The notes below the pieces were generated by a model. The model ran no database searches. It saw only the letters and a program-made list of their open reading frames with translations, and was not told where the DNA came from. 64,000 nucleotides of DNA from contig NZ_NJDE01000012.1 in assembly GCF_002205895.1 (NCBI RefSeq), positions 31,696 through 95,695 on the forward strand, written 5' to 3'. The DNA comes from Saccharibacillus sp. O23 (GTDB taxonomy: Bacteria > Bacillota > Bacilli > Paenibacillales > Paenibacillaceae). Shown in pieces: positions 38,551 through 48,531 of this stretch. Numbering within the stretch: position 1 is the stretch's first letter; each line of letters begins with the position of its first letter. Made by a program: the position numbers and the translations under genes.

Positions 38551-39111
38551 TCAGAACGTCTCGTAAACTTTCGTATACTGATTATAATAGTAAACGACCC
38601 GCTGTATATAGTGCCGAGTCTCTCCGATCGGAATATTCCGCACGTTCTCGAGCGTTCCGTCCCATAATCCGCTGTCCAGCCATTTCTTCACGTTGCCGGG
38701 GCCGGCATTGTAAGCGGCTATGACCTCCAAGCTGTTGTCTCCGAATTGGTCGGACAGGTTGCGCAGATACCATGTTCCGATCAAGATATTCGTTTCCGGC
38801 TCGTGCTTGATCCGATCGGGCGTCGCCTCGGGCAGCTTGCCCTGCTTGATGGCCCAATCGGCCGTATCGGGCATAAGCTGCATGATGCCGAGCGCGCCCA
38901 CGCGGGACTCTTTGCTGGGGCGGAAATTCGTTTCGACGCGAATGATCGAAGCGATCAGAAACGGATCGATGCGGTAAGATTCCGACTGTTTGCGAATTTC
39001 TTCCTTATAGCCGATCGGATACACCCAAGACATCCATCCGCTGCTGAAAAACAAAGCCGCTAACACGAGCAAGAACAAAGGGAGCGCAAACCTTTTTTTC
39101 GCTATTCTCAT
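38551..39111 (-). CDS. Lytic transglycosylase (SLT domain)
   Basis: A 186-residue murein-cleaving enzyme with one N-terminal membrane segment (about residues 8-30) that exports or anchors it. The SLT domain has catalytic E60 in IIRVETNF, then GIMQLMP and AAYNAGPGNVKKW, all family marks. It overlaps coaE by four bases, so it is translated with the polA-mutM-coaE group. A role in wall turnover is the safe reading. Confidence 0.92.
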   Translation of the reverse strand: MRIAKKRFALPLFLLVLAALFFSSGWMSWVYPIGYKEEIRKQSESYRIDPFLIASIIRVETNFRPSKESRVGALGIMQLMPDTADWAIKQGKLPEATPDRIKHEPETNILIGTWYLRNLSDQFGDNSLEVIAAYNAGPGNVKKWLDSGLWDGTLENVRNIPIGETRHYIQRVVYYYNQYTKVYETF

Positions 39112-39704
39112 CTCGCCCTCAGACTCTCCAGCAGCCGATCGACTTGATGCCGCGTTTCTTCCGGCGTACCGGCGTTATCGATCACGTAATCCGCTCTGCG
39201 CTTCTTGTCTTCGATATCGAGTTGGGCGTTCAACCGGCCTTCGGCCTGCTCCGGCGTCAAGCCGTCGCGCCGCATAAGCCGGGTTAACTGGACAGGCCGC
39301 GGCACGTAGACGACCACGATCTTCTCGTACAGATCTTCCAGTCCCGATTCGTACAGCAGCGGAATATCCGCCGCGACGATCGCTTCCGGATCAGCGGCTT
39401 CGTGCGCGTCGACCTGACGGCGGATCTCCGCCCGGATCGCCGGATGCACGATCGCGTTGAGCGCTTGGCGTTCTTCCGGCCGATTGAAGATATGTTCCGC
39501 CATCCGGCGGCGGTCCAACCCGCCTTCGGGCAGCAGGAACTCCGGGCCGAAACGCGCGGCGACGGCGGCGAGCAGCGGCTGGCCGGGGTTCATCACGTCG
39601 CGGGCGATCACGTCGGCATCGACGATCCTGACTCCTCTAGCCTCAAGCAAACGCGAGACGGTGCTTTTGCCGGTGGCGATGCCTCCCGTCAGTCCGATTC
39701 TCAT
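39108..39704 (-). CDS. coaE: Dephospho-CoA kinase
   Basis: Last enzyme of coenzyme A synthesis: phosphorylates the 3'-hydroxyl of dephospho-CoA. It has 198 residues with P-loop GGIATGKST, DADVIARDV and IPLLYESGLE motifs of the family. ATG 39704 is chosen because it gives the canonical MRIGLTGG start and overlaps the mutM stop by four bases; a longer frame runs into mutM. Coupled to mutM upstream and the transglycosylase downstream. Confidence 0.95.
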   Translation of the reverse strand: MRIGLTGGIATGKSTVSRLLEARGVRIVDADVIARDVMNPGQPLLAAVAARFGPEFLLPEGGLDRRRMAEHIFNRPEERQALNAIVHPAIRAEIRRQVDAHEAADPEAIVAADIPLLYESGLEDLYEKIVVVYVPRPVQLTRLMRRDGLTPEQAEGRLNAQLDIEDKKRRADYVIDNAGTPEETRHQVDRLLESLRAR

Positions 39705-40549
39705 GCTCCTGTTCCTCCTTCGCCCGGCTTCTGGCATTCCGGGCAGTAATGCGTGCCGCGTCCGCCGACGACGGTCCGTTCGATCGGCGTGCCGCAGTTA
39801 TGGCAGGGCTGCCCTTTGCGTCCGTAGATACGGTGCTGGTCTTGGAACGAACCGGATTCGCCTTGCCCGTTCACGTAAGACTTGACCGAAGATCCTCCGG
39901 CCGCTACGGCTTCGGTCAGAATGTCCACGATGCAGCGGTGCAGCCGTTCCCGTTCCTCCCGAGTCAGGCTGTTTGCCGCACGCTCGGGATGAATTCCCGC
40001 ACGGAACAGCGTCTCGTCGACATAGATATTGCCTATGCCGGCTACGACTTCCTGATTGAGCAGCAGCGGCTTGATCTTCGTTTTCTTGCCCGCAAGCTTC
40101 GCGCCGAGCGCGTCCGCCGTAAACTCCGGCGACAGCGGCTCCAGCCCGAGCTTATGCAGCGGCGCTCCGGCGAACTCCGAACCGGACGACAGCAGATCCA
40201 TCGTCCCGAACTGCCGAACGTCGCGGTAACGCAGTTCGGTCCCGTCGGTAAAATGGAAAATGACATGCGTATGCTTCTCGACCGGCTCGTCCGAGGCGTA
40301 CAGCCCGTAACGCCCTTCCATCCGCAGATGGGACACGATGACCCACCCGTCCAGATTGAAACGCAGGAACTTGCCGCTGCGCTCGATATTGCGAATCGTC
40401 TGGCCTTCCAGCAGCGCCGCGAACAGCGCCGGATCTTCGGGACGCCGCACGATGCGCGGCAGCGACACGGTCACCCGTTCGATCGTTTTGCCGGCGACCA
40501 GCGTATTCAGCGTTCGCTTCACGGTCTCGACTTCAGGTAATTCCGGCAT
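39701..40549 (-). CDS. mutM: Formamidopyrimidine-DNA glycosylase
   Basis: Base-excision repair enzyme that removes 8-oxoguanine and formamidopyrimidines and cuts the backbone. It has 282 residues. P2 and E3 (MPELPEVE) are the catalytic proline and glutamate, K59/60 lies in GKFLRF, and a C-terminal zinc finger CHNCG ... CPECQ is complete. It follows polA by 54 bases and overlaps coaE by four, the polA-mutM-coaE order conserved in Bacillales. Confidence 0.96.
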   Translation of the reverse strand: MPELPEVETVKRTLNTLVAGKTIERVTVSLPRIVRRPEDPALFAALLEGQTIRNIERSGKFLRFNLDGWVIVSHLRMEGRYGLYASDEPVEKHTHVIFHFTDGTELRYRDVRQFGTMDLLSSGSEFAGAPLHKLGLEPLSPEFTADALGAKLAGKKTKIKPLLLNQEVVAGIGNIYVDETLFRAGIHPERAANSLTREERERLHRCIVDILTEAVAAGGSSVKSYVNGQGESGSFQDQHRIYGRKGQPCHNCGTPIERTVVGGRGTHYCPECQKPGEGGTGA

Positions 40550-40603
40550 GCTTCTATCACCTTTCTATATAAGACCGCCGGCGATCCCGGCGAGTCTTCC
40601 GAA

Positions 40604-43288
40604 TCATTTCGCTTCGTACCAATTATTGCCGAAGCTGACGTCCGCTTTGAGCGGCACGGACAGCTTAAGCGCGCCTTCCATCGTCTCCGGCACGAGCTTC
40701 TTCATCAATTCCAGCTCGTCTTCCGGCACTTCGAAGACCAGTTCGTCATGCACTTGAAGCAGCATGCGGCTCTTCAGCTTGCGCTCGGTCAGCACGGCAT
40801 CCACCTGTACCATCGCCAACTTGATGATGTCCGCCGCCGTTCCTTGGATCGGCGTGTTCATCGCCGTCCGTTCCGCGAACGAGCGCTGCGCGAAATTGCG
40901 GTTATGGATATCCGGCAGATAACGCCGGCGTTCCAGCATCGTTTTCACGTAGCCGTCCCGCTTCGCTTCTTCGACGATATCGTGCATATACTGCTGCACG
41001 CCTTTGAACACGGCGAAATACTGCTCGATGAAATCGGCGGCCTGTTTCCGGCCGATGCCGAGGTTCTGCGACAGGCCATAATCGCTGATGCCGTACACGA
41101 TGCCGAAGTTGACGGCTTTGGCGGAGCGGCGCATGTTCGAATCGACCTGTTCTTTCGTTACGCCGAACACGTCCATCGCCGTTTTGGTATGAATGTCCAT
41201 ATCGTGCAGGAACGCGTCTTTGAGCCGTTCGTCGTTCGAGATATGCGCGAGCACGCGCAGTTCGATCTGCGAATAGTCGGCGGCCAAGATCGTCCAGCCT
41301 GGTTCCGACGGCACGAACGCTTTGCGGATCTTCCGCCCTTCTTCCAACCGGATCGGAATGTTCTGCAAATTCGGATATTGGCTGCTCAGCCGTCCGGTCG
41401 CGGTCAGCGCCTGCCGGTAATACGTATGCACTTTGCCCGTTTCCGGGCGGATTTCTTTGAGCAGGCCGTCGATATACGTCGATTGGAGCTTCGCCAGTTG
41501 GCGATACTGCAAGATCGTGCGCACGATCGCATGCTGCGGCGCCAATTCTTCCAATACTTTCGCGTCGGTCGAATAACCGGTCTTGGTCTTCTTGCCGGCC
41601 GGCAGTCCCAACTTGTCGAACAGGATCTCGCCGAGCTGGCGCGTCGAATTGATATTGAATTCCATGCCGGCATGTTCGTAGATCTCGCTCTTCAATCGTT
41701 CGATCTCCGCTTCGAATTCGGTGCCGAGCGCTTCCAGATCGTCGGGATTGACCGCGATTCCCTGTTTCTCCATATCGGCCAGAATGCGCGAGAGCGGCAT
41801 CTCCAGATCGAAGAACAGTTTGTTCATCTCGAAACTCTCCAGCAGTTCGCGCTGTTTCGGCAGAATCGCGTCGAGCGCTTCGGCTTTGCGCGCCGAATGG
41901 TTCGCCAACGTCTCGGTATCCGGCCACGCGAATTTCGCGCCTTTGCCGTACACCTCTTCGTCTTCCGCGAGCTTCGGCAGCTCGTACTTCTCGACCAGTC
42001 CGCCGATCGTCGTCGCCGTCTCGGTCGGATCGATCAGATACGCCGCCAATTGAAGATCGAACGAAGCGCCCGCGAAGTTCACGCCGTTCCAATAGAGCGC
42101 CAGATCCGTCCGGTGCAGATCGTAGCCGTTTTTCGGCGACGCCGGATCTTCGAGCCAATCCAAGATCGGCGAAGCTTTCGGCGAGCGAAGCACTTCGAAC
42201 GGCACGTAATAATAACGGTCTTCGCCGTGCAGCGTCAGGCCGACGATCTCCGCGTGATGCGGATTATCGCCGTGCGTTTCCGCTTGAAGCACGCTGACCC
42301 GCGGCAAAAATTCGGCCAGTTCGCCCAGCTTCTCTTCGTCCGCGATCCGCACGTCGAGCGCCGGCCGTTCTTCCGCCTGCGGCTCGAACGGCGCGAACGG
42401 ATCTTCGTCTTCGCCGGCCGCTCCGGCATACGGAATCTTTTCGATCAACGAATTGAATTGAAGCTTTTTGAGCACCGGGACGGCCGTATCGCGATCCGCG
42501 CCCGCGTAAGCCAGCTCCGACCATTCCAGCGGCAGCGGGACTTCGCGGAAGATCGTCGCCAGCTTTTTGCTCAGTCTCGCGCTGTCCGCGTTTTCCACGA
42601 TGCGTTCTTTCATTTTGCCTTTCAGTTCGTCCGTATGTTCCAGCAGGTTCTCCACGCTGCCGTATTCGTGCAGCAGCTTCAAAGCCGTCTTCTCGCCTAC
42701 GCCGGGCACGCCCGGAATATTGTCGGACGAATCGCCCATCAAGCCTTTGAGGTCGATGATCTGCTCCGGCGTCAAGCCGAAACGTTCCATGATCTGTTCG
42801 GGACCGTGCGGAAGGACGTCGCCGACGCCTTTACCTTTGAGCAGGTTGATGCGCACATGTTCGGACGCCAATTGAAGCACGTCCTGATCGCCGCTGACGA
42901 TGACCGTTTCGCATTTTTCCGCATCGGCTTTGGCGGCGAGCGTTCCCATAATGTCGTCCGCTTCGTAATTGTCCAGTTCGTACTGCTTGATGCCCAGCGC
43001 CTCGATCAGTTCTTTCAATAGAGGAAACTGCGTCGTCAGCTCGGGCGGCGTCTTCTGGCGTCCCGCTTTGTAGTCGCCGTACGTGTCGTGCCGGAACGTT
43101 TTTTTGCCCGCGTCGAACGTGACCAGAATATGCGTCGGCTTCTCGTCTTGGAGCAGCCGAAGCAGCATCAGCATAAATCCGTATACCGCGTTGGTCGGCC
43201 GTCCGTCGGCCGTCTGTAACGGGGCGGTAATGCCGTAGAACGCCCGATAGGTCAGATTGTTGCCGTCGATCATCATTAATTTGTTCAT
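40604..43288 (-). CDS. polA: DNA polymerase I
   Basis: Family A polymerase of 894 residues for Okazaki fragment processing and repair. Order: 5'-3' exonuclease (about 1-290, with MIDGNNLTYRAFYG and DNYEADDIMG), a 3'-5' exonuclease-like domain (about 310-480), and the polymerase domain (about 490-894, with DYSQIELRVLAH, RSAKAVNFGIVYG and LLQVHDELVFE). The first exonuclease acidic motif reads LQAET rather than DxE, so proofreading is probably lost, as in other Bacillales PolA. ATG 43288 follows GGAGG. First gene of polA-mutM-coaE. Confidence 0.97.
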   Translation of the reverse strand: MNKLMMIDGNNLTYRAFYGITAPLQTADGRPTNAVYGFMLMLLRLLQDEKPTHILVTFDAGKKTFRHDTYGDYKAGRQKTPPELTTQFPLLKELIEALGIKQYELDNYEADDIMGTLAAKADAEKCETVIVSGDQDVLQLASEHVRINLLKGKGVGDVLPHGPEQIMERFGLTPEQIIDLKGLMGDSSDNIPGVPGVGEKTALKLLHEYGSVENLLEHTDELKGKMKERIVENADSARLSKKLATIFREVPLPLEWSELAYAGADRDTAVPVLKKLQFNSLIEKIPYAGAAGEDEDPFAPFEPQAEERPALDVRIADEEKLGELAEFLPRVSVLQAETHGDNPHHAEIVGLTLHGEDRYYYVPFEVLRSPKASPILDWLEDPASPKNGYDLHRTDLALYWNGVNFAGASFDLQLAAYLIDPTETATTIGGLVEKYELPKLAEDEEVYGKGAKFAWPDTETLANHSARKAEALDAILPKQRELLESFEMNKLFFDLEMPLSRILADMEKQGIAVNPDDLEALGTEFEAEIERLKSEIYEHAGMEFNINSTRQLGEILFDKLGLPAGKKTKTGYSTDAKVLEELAPQHAIVRTILQYRQLAKLQSTYIDGLLKEIRPETGKVHTYYRQALTATGRLSSQYPNLQNIPIRLEEGRKIRKAFVPSEPGWTILAADYSQIELRVLAHISNDERLKDAFLHDMDIHTKTAMDVFGVTKEQVDSNMRRSAKAVNFGIVYGISDYGLSQNLGIGRKQAADFIEQYFAVFKGVQQYMHDIVEEAKRDGYVKTMLERRRYLPDIHNRNFAQRSFAERTAMNTPIQGTAADIIKLAMVQVDAVLTERKLKSRMLLQVHDELVFEVPEDELELMKKLVPETMEGALKLSVPLKADVSFGNNWYEAK

Positions 43289-43421
43289 GCACAACCTCCG
43301 CTTGGGTGTAATCTTCGTTCCTCTATGATACCATCAAACGCGCAAAAAGCCGAACTCCGCGTGCGGCGGCGTCCGGCTCGAACGTTCGGTTTCGGGATCG
43401 GCCGGACCGCTGCGCCGATCG

Positions 43422-44447
43422 TCAGCGGCCTTTCGGGATTCCCCGGTTTCGGCGTCTTCGTTTGCTCGGCCGTTTGGGCTTGATGTCCATATCGAGGATA
43501 TCCGCCGTCAGCCCTCTTTGCTTCAGCCACCAGTACGTCGCGCCTGTGGCGGCCGCGATGACCGCCAGCGAAAACGCGTATCCGAGCGGCCACGACAGTT
43601 CCGGCATATGCTCGAAATTCATGCCCCAGATCGCGCCGAGCGCCGTCGTCGGCGTCAGCAGCACGGTATACAGGGTCAAAGCTTTCATGATGTCGTTGGA
43701 GCGGTAATTCGTGATATTGTCGTCTACGCGCAGCAGCGAATCGATCTCGTCGTCGTATTCGTTTTGCAGCATGTCGATGCGGCGCAGGCGCAGATCCAAA
43801 ATATGTTTGCAATCCGAATGTTCGGTATCTTCGCGGAACGTTTCTTCGGCGGCGAACCGGATTTCTTTGATCGGAATGATCTGCGCGTTCCAATACGTCA
43901 GGTCGTTGCGCAGATCGATCGTTTTCTGCAGGATGCGCCGATCGTTGCGGGAACGCATCTCTTCTTCGAGGGCATGAAGGTTCTGCTCGAATTGATCGGA
44001 CTGCACGAAAAAGAATTCCAAAATCTCGCTCAGCAGCACCAGAAACGCGTCGATCGGCGATTCGCTCGCCAGCATCGCTTCCTTGAGCCCGGCGGCGTCC
44101 GTCCGCGTCAGCGCCGCGTCGGTCGAACCGATCAGAATCAGTACATCCTGCTTGACGTAATAATGCAGCAGCAGGTTGTTATCCCGTTTGTCGGGGGCCA
44201 TATCGAGCGCAAGCGTTCCGTTCAGCACGCTGTCGCCGTTATGTTGGCGGGCGATCGCGAGCGTACGGTTATGCGTGCGCGTCATGCAATCCTGCAGCCA
44301 TTTCAGCGTATCCGGGTCCCGCGCGCAGTCCGGATGTTCTTTGGCTTCCGCGTAGTCGGCAAAATGATACCAGATCCACTCGCGCTCCGTTTCGTTCTCG
44401 TCGTCGGACGTCTTCTTATGTATAAGCGGTTGATCGGCATTCGTCAT
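43422..44447 (-). CDS. corA: CorA family magnesium/divalent cation transporter
   Basis: A 341-residue channel of the CorA family: a large charged cytoplasmic domain and two C-terminal membrane helices. The selectivity motif GMN is present (IWGMNFEHMP), followed by the short periplasmic-side loop and a basic tail, PKRPSKRRRRNRG. ATG 44447 follows GGAAGG. It is downstream of phoU but separated from it by a strong terminator, so independently transcribed. Mg, Co or Zn preference is not decidable. Confidence 0.92.
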   Translation of the reverse strand: MTNADQPLIHKKTSDDENETEREWIWYHFADYAEAKEHPDCARDPDTLKWLQDCMTRTHNRTLAIARQHNGDSVLNGTLALDMAPDKRDNNLLLHYYVKQDVLILIGSTDAALTRTDAAGLKEAMLASESPIDAFLVLLSEILEFFFVQSDQFEQNLHALEEEMRSRNDRRILQKTIDLRNDLTYWNAQIIPIKEIRFAAEETFREDTEHSDCKHILDLRLRRIDMLQNEYDDEIDSLLRVDDNITNYRSNDIMKALTLYTVLLTPTTALGAIWGMNFEHMPELSWPLGYAFSLAVIAAATGATYWWLKQRGLTADILDMDIKPKRPSKRRRRNRGIPKGR

Positions 44448-44534
44448 GGGCGATCGGTCCTTCCCTGCAAGTTCGGGCAATGCCCGCTCTATGAATTACC
44501 CATCCGGGCGAGGTCCGCAAACGGCAAAGCAAAA

Positions 44535-44573
44535 GCCCGCTTCTTTCCGGGGGATGACGGAAAGCAAGCGGGC
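44535..44573 (-). terminator. Terminator after phoU
   Basis: GCCCGCTT and CTTTCC (44535-44548) pair with GGAAAG and AAGCGGGC (44559-44573). The T run lies on the minus strand. Confidence 0.85.
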
Positions 44574-44649
44574 GGTTCATGACGGGTATTCGGTTCGGCC
44601 AAAGCCGCGTTTACGCGTTGGGCTGTGCCGCCTATGCGCGGCGAATCGG

Positions 44650-45309
44650 TTAAGAGTTCAGATCCGGACGGCGTCCGGTTACCAAGAACACGACGTTTTC
44701 TCCGATGTTCGTCGCATGATCGGCGATCCGCTCGATATAGCGTCCGACCATCTGAAGCAGCATCATCTGCGGAGCGGACTCCGGCTTCTCGATCAGCAGC
44801 GCGTACAGTTCGCGCAGCATCGCGCCGTACAGCTCGTCGACTTCGTCGTCGTCTTTCGCCATTTTGTAAGCCAGATCGGTGTTCTCGTCCATATACGAAC
44901 GAATCGACTCCGTGATCATCGTGGACGCGATTTCCGCCATGCGCGGAATATCGACCAACGGCTTCGCCGCAGCCTGACCGTCCAAGCGGACCGTCACTCT
45001 CGCGATATCGCGCGCCAGATCGCCCATGCGTTCCAGATCGCTGGAGATCTTGAACGCCACGATGATGCGGCGCAGGTCTTTGGCGACCGGCTGCTGTGTG
45101 ATGATGAGCTGCGAGCCCAGTTCCAGAATTTCTTCTTCCAGCGCGTTCAGTTCCGAGTCTTTGCGAATGACCTCTTCGGCTTTGCTCAAGTCCGAGGTTT
45201 TAAGCGACTCGATCGCGGCTTTGAGCGCTTCGTCCATCCGGTTGCCCATCTTGATGAGCAGCTCCCGAAGTTGATTTAATCCTGTATCGAAATCATGTCT
45301 GCGAACCAT
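44650..45309 (-). CDS. phoU: Phosphate signalling regulator PhoU
   Basis: Cytoplasmic three-helix-bundle protein, 219 residues, that couples Pst transport state to the PhoR kinase and damps the Pho response. Two PhoU repeats are visible, each with the E/DxxxD metal-binding pattern (DLERMGDLARDIA and ERIADHATNIGE). It follows pstB by 26 bases and shares its Pho-box promoter. The rest of the pst operon (pstS, pstC, pstA) is not in this window. Confidence 0.95.
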   Translation of the reverse strand: MVRRHDFDTGLNQLRELLIKMGNRMDEALKAAIESLKTSDLSKAEEVIRKDSELNALEEEILELGSQLIITQQPVAKDLRRIIVAFKISSDLERMGDLARDIARVTVRLDGQAAAKPLVDIPRMAEIASTMITESIRSYMDENTDLAYKMAKDDDEVDELYGAMLRELYALLIEKPESAPQMMLLQMVGRYIERIADHATNIGENVVFLVTGRRPDLNS

Positions 45310-45335
45310 TGAAACGACTCTCCTTTATTTTCAGT

Positions 45336-46091
<756 letters not shown>

Positions 46092-46125
46092 TCTTCTGAG
46101 TCTCCTTCGCGGTTCTCCTCAAGCC

Positions 46126-46179
46126 AGTGTATCGGCCTATTGTTAAAGCCATTAAGAAGAATTGTTAACGCAGCGTAAA
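46126..46179 (-). promoter_or_regulatory. Pho box and promoter of pstB-phoU
   Basis: Read on the minus strand, TTTACG (46174-46179), TTAACA (46163-46168) and TTAACA (46141-46146) lie in phase at 11-bp steps, with a degenerate unit at 46152. They match PhoP direct repeats. A TACACT -10 (46126-46131) follows nine bases on. Confidence 0.75.
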
Positions 46180-46210
46180 ATTTGCCGAATCCGTGCTCCG
46201 CGCGTTCCGT

Positions 46211-47518
46211 TTACCTGTCGCTCAACGAACGTTCCAGCGCTTCGCGCACGGCTTCGATCTCGCGCAGCGCGGTCTCGGTCAATCCGTACGTAAACCGCCC
46301 GCCTTCTTCCGAACTTCGGGCCGAACCCGACACTTCGCGGAACTCTTCGTCGGCCGCGCCCATTCGGCCTGCCGCTTCGCGAATCCGCGCTTCGGCCGCT
46401 TCCATGCCGCTTGCCGCCCCGCGGCTGAGCACGTTCATGCGTTCCAGCAGGCTGCCGATCTCGTCCGACAGCTTGCGGGTCGACTCGGCCAACGCGCGAA
46501 CCTCGCCGGCTACCACCGCGAATCCGCGCCCGGCTTCGCCCGCTCGCGCCGCCTCGATCGAGGCGTTGAGCGCCAGCAGCGAACTCGTTCCCGCGATGCC
46601 GCGAATCGAACCGGTCGCCTGCGCGATCTCCTGCGCGCAGCTCAGCATGTCGCCGATCGAGCCGCGCTGACCGGCGATGGCCGAAGCCGCTTCGTCGAAG
46701 GCTCCGTCCGCTTCGGCAAGCGCCTTGCGTCCGTCAGCGGTCCGGCGGTTCATGCGCTCCGCTTCCCGGACGACGCCGCCGGCGGCGTCATGGATCTCCG
46801 ACAGCGAGCCGGAGACCCGGCTCAATATGCTGCGGCTGCCGGAGATCTGTTCCTGCCGCTCGAGCGCGGAGCGCGCCTGAAGATCGCGCGACAAACGGAT
46901 CAGGTCGCGCACCGTCAGCACGCCCGCGTAGAAGCCTCCCTCCGTAAGCACCACGCAGTCGGCGAACGAATCGTCTTCGCGGCCCAGCGCGACGTCGATC
47001 AGTTCGGCCGGGCACATCCCGGTCTCCGCCGTCAGAGGCGGCATGCCGAAGACTTCTACGACCGTCCGGTCGTAGAACAGTTCCGGCGCGAAGCGGCCGG
47101 TCAGCTTGCGGTGGAACGCGTCGCGCATCAGCAGCAGAAGAGGGCGTTCTTCGGCCGAACAGACCACGATGCAAGGCGCCTCCGGCTCTCGTTTGAACAC
47201 TTGGAGCGCTTCGAAACAGCTCAGCTCCGGCCCGATCGCCGGAGCCTGCCGGCCGTAATCCGCCAATGCCGGACTCCCGTTTTTCGGGACGGCCGCGCCG
47301 AAATCGCCTTCGATTCCCGCCGGTTCGTCGGTTTGCGGCCGCTGCATCGGTTCCTCTATCGGCAGCCAAAAGTCGATATTTCCTTCTTCGCGATATTCGA
47401 AACTTCCCACGGGCGCCCCTGCCCGTTCTTCCGCTTCGTTCGATCGGCTTGCCGCCTTTGCGTTCGACACCGACTTTAGACCCAACTCTTCTTTTTCCAG
47501 CACGGCCGTTCCCGACAT
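46211..47518 (-). CDS. Soluble chemoreceptor with CBS-like sensor domain
   Basis: A 435-residue protein with no membrane segment. The N-terminal 75 residues are low-complexity. About residues 90-225 look like a CBS pair ([20 protein letters not shown] and [21 protein letters not shown] in parts), and the rest is a methyl-accepting signalling domain with the hairpin tip [21 protein letters not shown]. It would signal through CheA/CheW from the cytoplasm. It lies between phoP and pstB with its own Pho box (47575-47602), so it should be made under phosphate starvation. The sensed molecule is unknown; CBS domains often bind adenine nucleotides. Confidence 0.82.
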   Translation of the reverse strand: MSGTAVLEKEELGLKSVSNAKAASRSNEAEERAGAPVGSFEYREEGNIDFWLPIEEPMQRPQTDEPAGIEGDFGAAVPKNGSPALADYGRQAPAIGPELSCFEALQVFKREPEAPCIVVCSAEERPLLLLMRDAFHRKLTGRFAPELFYDRTVVEVFGMPPLTAETGMCPAELIDVALGREDDSFADCVVLTEGGFYAGVLTVRDLIRLSRDLQARSALERQEQISGSRSILSRVSGSLSEIHDAAGGVVREAERMNRRTADGRKALAEADGAFDEAASAIAGQRGSIGDMLSCAQEIAQATGSIRGIAGTSSLLALNASIEAARAGEAGRGFAVVAGEVRALAESTRKLSDEIGSLLERMNVLSRGAASGMEAAEARIREAAGRMGAADEEFREVSGSARSSEEGGRFTYGLTETALREIEAVREALERSLSDR

Positions 47519-47548
47519 GAATGATTATCCCCCGTCCTATTTTTTTCA

Positions 47549-47602
47549 AGTATACCGCGCATCCGTTCGTCATAGGTCAACGCTCTGTTAACACTAGGTA
47601 AA
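47549..47602 (-). promoter_or_regulatory. Pho box and promoter of the soluble chemoreceptor
   Basis: On the minus strand TTTACC (47597-47602), TTAACA (47586-47591) and TTGACC (47575-47580) are spaced exactly 11 bp apart. A TATACT -10 (47549-47554) follows 20 bases after the last unit. This is the classic layout of a PhoP-activated promoter. Confidence 0.8.
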
Positions 47603-47608
47603 AAGACA

Positions 47609-47650
47609 CAAAAAAAGGACTCCGGCCTCTTTTTAGAAAGAGGACCTGGA
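47609..47650 (-). terminator. Terminator overlapping the phoP 3' end
   Basis: GGACTCCGGCCTCTTT pairs imperfectly with AAAGAGGACCTGGAATCC, with a seven-base T run on the minus strand. It overlaps the phoP stop codon. Confidence 0.65.
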
Positions 47651-48367
47651 ATCCGCCTTGGCTTGCGCGACCACCAATTTGTAGCCGACGCCCCGAATCG
47701 AGTCGATATGCACCGAACCCGGATCAAGCTCCAGCTTTTTGCGAAGCGAACTGACGTGAACGTCGACCGTACGCTGGCCGCCGATATAATCGAACCCCCA
47801 TACGGCGTTCATGAGATCGTCGCGGGTCATGACCACGCCCGGCTTGCGCGCCAGATACAGCAGCACTTCGAACTCTTTGGGCCGCAGATTGATCGCCTGC
47901 TGCCCGAGCGTCACTTCGTATTTATCCGGATAAATGGTAAGCGCGCCCAAACTGATCTTCGATTCGGAAACGGCCGGAACCGCGTATTCCGATTCTTCGC
48001 CCGAGGTGCGGCGGATGACCGCCCCCACGCGAGCCAGCATTTCGGATACGCCGAAAGGCTTGGTGATATAATCGTCCGCGCCGAGCTTCAGCCCGAGCAC
48101 GATGTCTTCTTCCGCGTTCTTCGCGGTCAAGATCACGATCGGCGTCTTCACGCCGGAAGCGCGCAGCTTCTCCAGAATCTCGATCCCGCTCATGCCGGGC
48201 AGCATCAGATCAAGCAGGATCAGGTCGAACGCTTCTCTGCGCGCCCGTTCGTATCCGCTTGTGCCGTGCTCCTCGAGTACGACTTCGTAACCGTCCTGGG
48301 ACAGATTGTAAGAAATCAACCGGGACAGCGTCGGCTCGTCTTCGATAACGAGCAGTTTCCTAGCCAT
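47633..48367 (-). CDS. phoP: Response regulator PhoP
   Basis: OmpR-type response regulator of 244 residues. The receiver domain (1-120) has the acidic pair near E9-D10, phospho-acceptor D52/53 in LILLDLMLPG and K in ILTAKN. The C-terminal winged helix ends VDVHVSSLRKKLE. Pho assignment rests on the adjacent phoR, pstB and phoU genes and TTAACA repeats, and on the citZ-icd-mdh/phoPR/polA gene order. A Pho box upstream (48512-48528) implies autoactivation. Unusually, phoP lies downstream of phoR, 164 bases away. Confidence 0.93.
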   Translation of the reverse strand: MARKLLVIEDEPTLSRLISYNLSQDGYEVVLEEHGTSGYERARREAFDLILLDLMLPGMSGIEILEKLRASGVKTPIVILTAKNAEEDIVLGLKLGADDYITKPFGVSEMLARVGAVIRRTSGEESEYAVPAVSESKISLGALTIYPDKYEVTLGQQAINLRPKEFEVLLYLARKPGVVMTRDDLMNAVWGFDYIGGQRTVDVHVSSLRKKLELDPGSVHIDSIRGVGYKLVVAQAKADSRSSF

Positions 48368-48496
48368 TGGCTCGATCCCCCATTTCGTTTGCCTCGAACA
48401 TCGGCGCCGCCGCCGAACTCTCCGTTTCCGTCGTCTTTTTGCGGATTTCGGACTTCAACGTTCGGCTTGCGGGCACCCCTTTTTTCGACCTCCATC

Positions 48497-48528
48497 AGCA
48501 TATCACGACATTGTTAACGCTGTGTAAA
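48497..48528 (-). promoter_or_regulatory. Pho box and candidate promoter of phoP
   Basis: On the minus strand TTTACA (48523-48528) and TTAACA (48512-48517) are 11 bp apart. A TATGCT -10 (48497-48502) lies nine bases on, the same distance as at pstB. Confidence 0.65.
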
Positions 48529-48531
48529 AAT

